Origin: CAYTQK01 sp964439745
GTDB taxonomy: Bacteria; Desulfobacterota; Desulfobacteria; Desulfobacterales; Desulfosudaceae
Assembly: GCA_964439745.1 (NCBI GenBank)
Contig: CAYTQK010000008.1
Location: forward strand, 1-24,361
Direction: 5' to 3'
Length of the DNA stretch: 24,361 nt
The position numbers and the translations under genes are program-made. This document shows positions 23,155 to 24,361 of the stretch, in pieces. Positions within the stretch are counted from its first letter, which is position 1; each line of letters starts with the position of its first letter. The notes under the pieces were generated by a model. It searched no databases. It was not told the origin of the DNA and was given only the letters and a program-made list of their open reading frames with translations.

Positions 23155-24057
23155 TTACCGGTACAGATCGATGACGTCAAGAATGGCCTGGCTGGCCCGT
23201 TCCACGCTGCGGCGGCCTTCTTCAATGGCTTCGGCGGCCCGGTGAAATTCCATCAGGCCGATCTGGCTGACCCGGGGCAGCAGGAGCAGGTCGGGCGGGT
23301 CGCCGGACAGGCGGCTGCGGGTGATGCGGTCCTGCATGATCAGGATGGAGCTGTGGACCACGTCCAGCACACCGGGGGCGTCATTGTCGCCGGCCAGTTT
23401 TTTGAAAAAGTTGAAATCCAGTTTGCCGGCCTTTTTGTCGGAAACATTCTCAGAAGCGGGGTCCACGTCGTCCTTTTCCCGGGCTTTCTGAAAATGCGCC
23501 CGGATGACGCCGGCATTGACATTGACGGCCAGGACCACTTCGGCTTTCATGGCCCAGCAGGCGGAAACCGGAATGGGGTTGACCAGCCCGCCGTCGATCA
23601 TCCATTCCCCCTGGATCCGGTAGGGGGTGAACATGCCCGGCAGGGAGATGGAAGCACGGATGGCATCCAGCAGGGAGCCTGAGTTGAGCCAGATTTCCCG
23701 GCCGGAGGCAAGTTCCGTGGCAATGGCGGTATAAGGCAGGGTCAGATCTTCAATGTCACTGTCGCCGATGTGTTCCCGGAAAAAATCGAACAGCCTTTCG
23801 CCGGCGATCATGCCGCCCCCGAGGAGGTTGAAATCAAAAAATCCCAGCACGGTTCGCTTGGTGAGGGTGACCAGCCAGTCGGCCAGTTTCTGCAGGTTGC
23901 CGCCGGCATAGGCACCGGCCACGAGAGCGCCGGCCGAGCAGCCGCTGACAACGGCCGGCCGGACGCCCATTTCTTCCAGGGCCTGGAGGACGCCGATATG
24001 GGCCCAGCCACGGGCCGCGCCCGTGCCCAGGGCGATGCCGATGCGGGGGACAGTCAT
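23155..24057 (-). CDS. Patatin-like phospholipase (RssA/YchK-like)
   Basis: A 300-residue serine hydrolase with the patatin catalytic dyad. The oxyanion loop is LGTGAARGWAHIGVL, the nucleophile Ser41 sits in GCSAGAL (GxSxG) and Asp155 is in MIDGGLVNPIP. Patatin proteins hydrolyse acyl esters of membrane or storage lipids; the bacterial RssA branch is short and cytosolic, and its physiological substrate is generally unknown. The final ~100 residues include a variable charged insert (REKDDVDPASENVSDKKAGK). ATG 24057 is chosen because GAGGGAG lies eight bases upstream and MTVPRIGIALGTGAARG matches the family start; TTG 24096 would add 13 unlikely residues. A strong promoter lies about 160 bases upstream. 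Confidence 0.92.
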   Translation of the reverse strand: MTVPRIGIALGTGAARGWAHIGVLQALEEMGVRPAVVSGCSAGALVAGAYAGGNLQKLADWLVTLTKRTVLGFFDFNLLGGGMIAGERLFDFFREHIGDSDIEDLTLPYTAIATELASGREIWLNSGSLLDAIRASISLPGMFTPYRIQGEWMIDGGLVNPIPVSACWAMKAEVVLAVNVNAGVIRAHFQKAREKDDVDPASENVSDKKAGKLDFNFFKKLAGDNDAPGVLDVVHSSILIMQDRITRSRLSGDPPDLLLLPRVSQIGLMEFHRAAEAIEEGRRSVERASQAILDVIDLYR

Positions 24058-24118
24058 TACCTTTTCTCCCTCGGTCTGGTCAACGGATTTTTGCAATGAA
24101 AGCGAATCATTTTGTGGT

Positions 24119-24156
24119 ACAGGGCTGCAAATGCAGGGGCATGGGGCCGACCCTGT
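24119..24156 (-). promoter_or_regulatory. Possible structured leader of the patatin gene
   Basis: Within the predicted 5' leader, ACAGGG (24119-24124) can pair with CCCTGT (24151-24156), enclosing the hairpin CTGCA-AA-TGCAG (24125-24136). The structure is modest and has no recognised riboswitch features. Confidence 0.2.
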
Positions 24157-24217
24157 CTTGCTGATTACAGGTCGCCGTTGTCCGGGATATGGATAAGAAT
24201 TTTTTCAACTTTTTTAT

Positions 24218-24246
24218 CTTATAGCAAGAACGGCTTTGGGTGTCAA
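24218..24246 (-). promoter_or_regulatory. Strong sigma70-type promoter for the patatin gene
   Basis: On the minus strand a perfect TTGACA (24246-24241), exactly 17 bases, then TATAAG (24223-24218, five of six). The predicted start near 24211 gives a leader of about 150 bases. It lies just past the stop of the upstream partial gene, so the patatin gene is its own transcription unit. Confidence 0.7.
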
Positions 24247-24276
24247 TTTTTTCTGGACATTACATGTCGAAGGCCC

Positions 24277-24361
24277 TCATACGCTGGCATCGAACAGCAT
24301 GCCGGTGGCAGACGTCTGGCCTTCGGTCAGCAGGGTGTCGGTAATCTCTTCTTCCGGGTCT
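24277..24361 (-). CDS. 3' end of an unidentified gene (partial)
   Basis: The minus-strand frame entering from the right edge gives 27 residues, beginning DPEEEITDTLLTEGQTSATG and continuing MLFDASV, then TGA (24277-24279). Codon choice matches the neighbouring genes and the promoter of the next gene follows directly, so I take it as a real C-terminus. The piece is too short to name. A small GACAT-TAC-ATGTC palindrome (24256-24268) follows the stop, without a T-run. Confidence 0.45.
   Translation of the reverse strand, partial: DPEEEITDTLLTEGQTSATGMLFDASV

Overview
This window looks like chromosomal DNA of a GC-rich, Gram-negative anaerobe, most likely a Desulfobacterota (deltaproteobacterial, Desulfosarcina/Desulfococcus-like) lineage. 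That placement is an inference from the flavour of the proteins and the gene order; there is no rRNA or other marker to prove it. CTG is the dominant leucine codon, and the one tRNA gene present is tRNA-Leu(CAG), which reads it. The first ~420 bases are clearly more AT-rich than the rest.

Layout. (1) Bases 1-640: an AT-rich edge with a HicB-type antitoxin gene cut by an in-frame TAA, its promoter and a tandem-repeat operator candidate, then tRNA-Leu with a clean terminator, both on the minus strand. (2) 674-12866: eleven tightly packed plus-strand genes that look like one long operon: ribF, def, fmt, rsmB, a PASTA-repeat membrane protein, rpe, aroQ, dtd, an M18 aminopeptidase with an in-frame TAG, dacB (PBP4 type) and a 7TM/PAS hybrid histidine kinase. 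Many neighbours overlap by 1-4 bases. The first part is a translation initiation/fidelity set (peptide deformylase, Met-tRNA formyltransferase, rRNA methyltransferase, D-aminoacyl-tRNA deacylase) mixed with cofactor and central carbon genes. (3) 12867-15812, minus strand: a 78-residue orphan protein, a 170-bp near-perfect palindrome, an AzgA-like NCS2 purine permease and a WYL transcriptional regulator. (4) 16122-20664, plus strand: an Hsp70 ATPase fused to TPR repeats, then amylosucrase. (5) 20686-24361, minus strand: a sucrose-phosphate synthase with a complete HAD phosphatase domain, convergent with amylosucrase; a patatin-like phospholipase with a strong sigma70-type promoter; and the last 27 codons of an unidentified gene.

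How it works together. The sucrose pair is the clearest accessory module. The SPS/SPP fusion would make sucrose from UDP-glucose and fructose-6-phosphate, and amylosucrase would turn sucrose into alpha-1,4-glucan plus fructose. Together they suggest that sucrose is an internal solute or carbon buffer linked to glycogen-like storage.

Most notable observations: the in-frame amber codon in an otherwise intact M18 aminopeptidase (pyrrolysine, nonsense mutation or sequencing error), set against no TAG among the 20 gene ends read here; the 170-bp palindrome; and the HicB reading frame that continues with family-like sequence past its stop codon. I see no CRISPR array, insertion sequence, rRNA or prophage.
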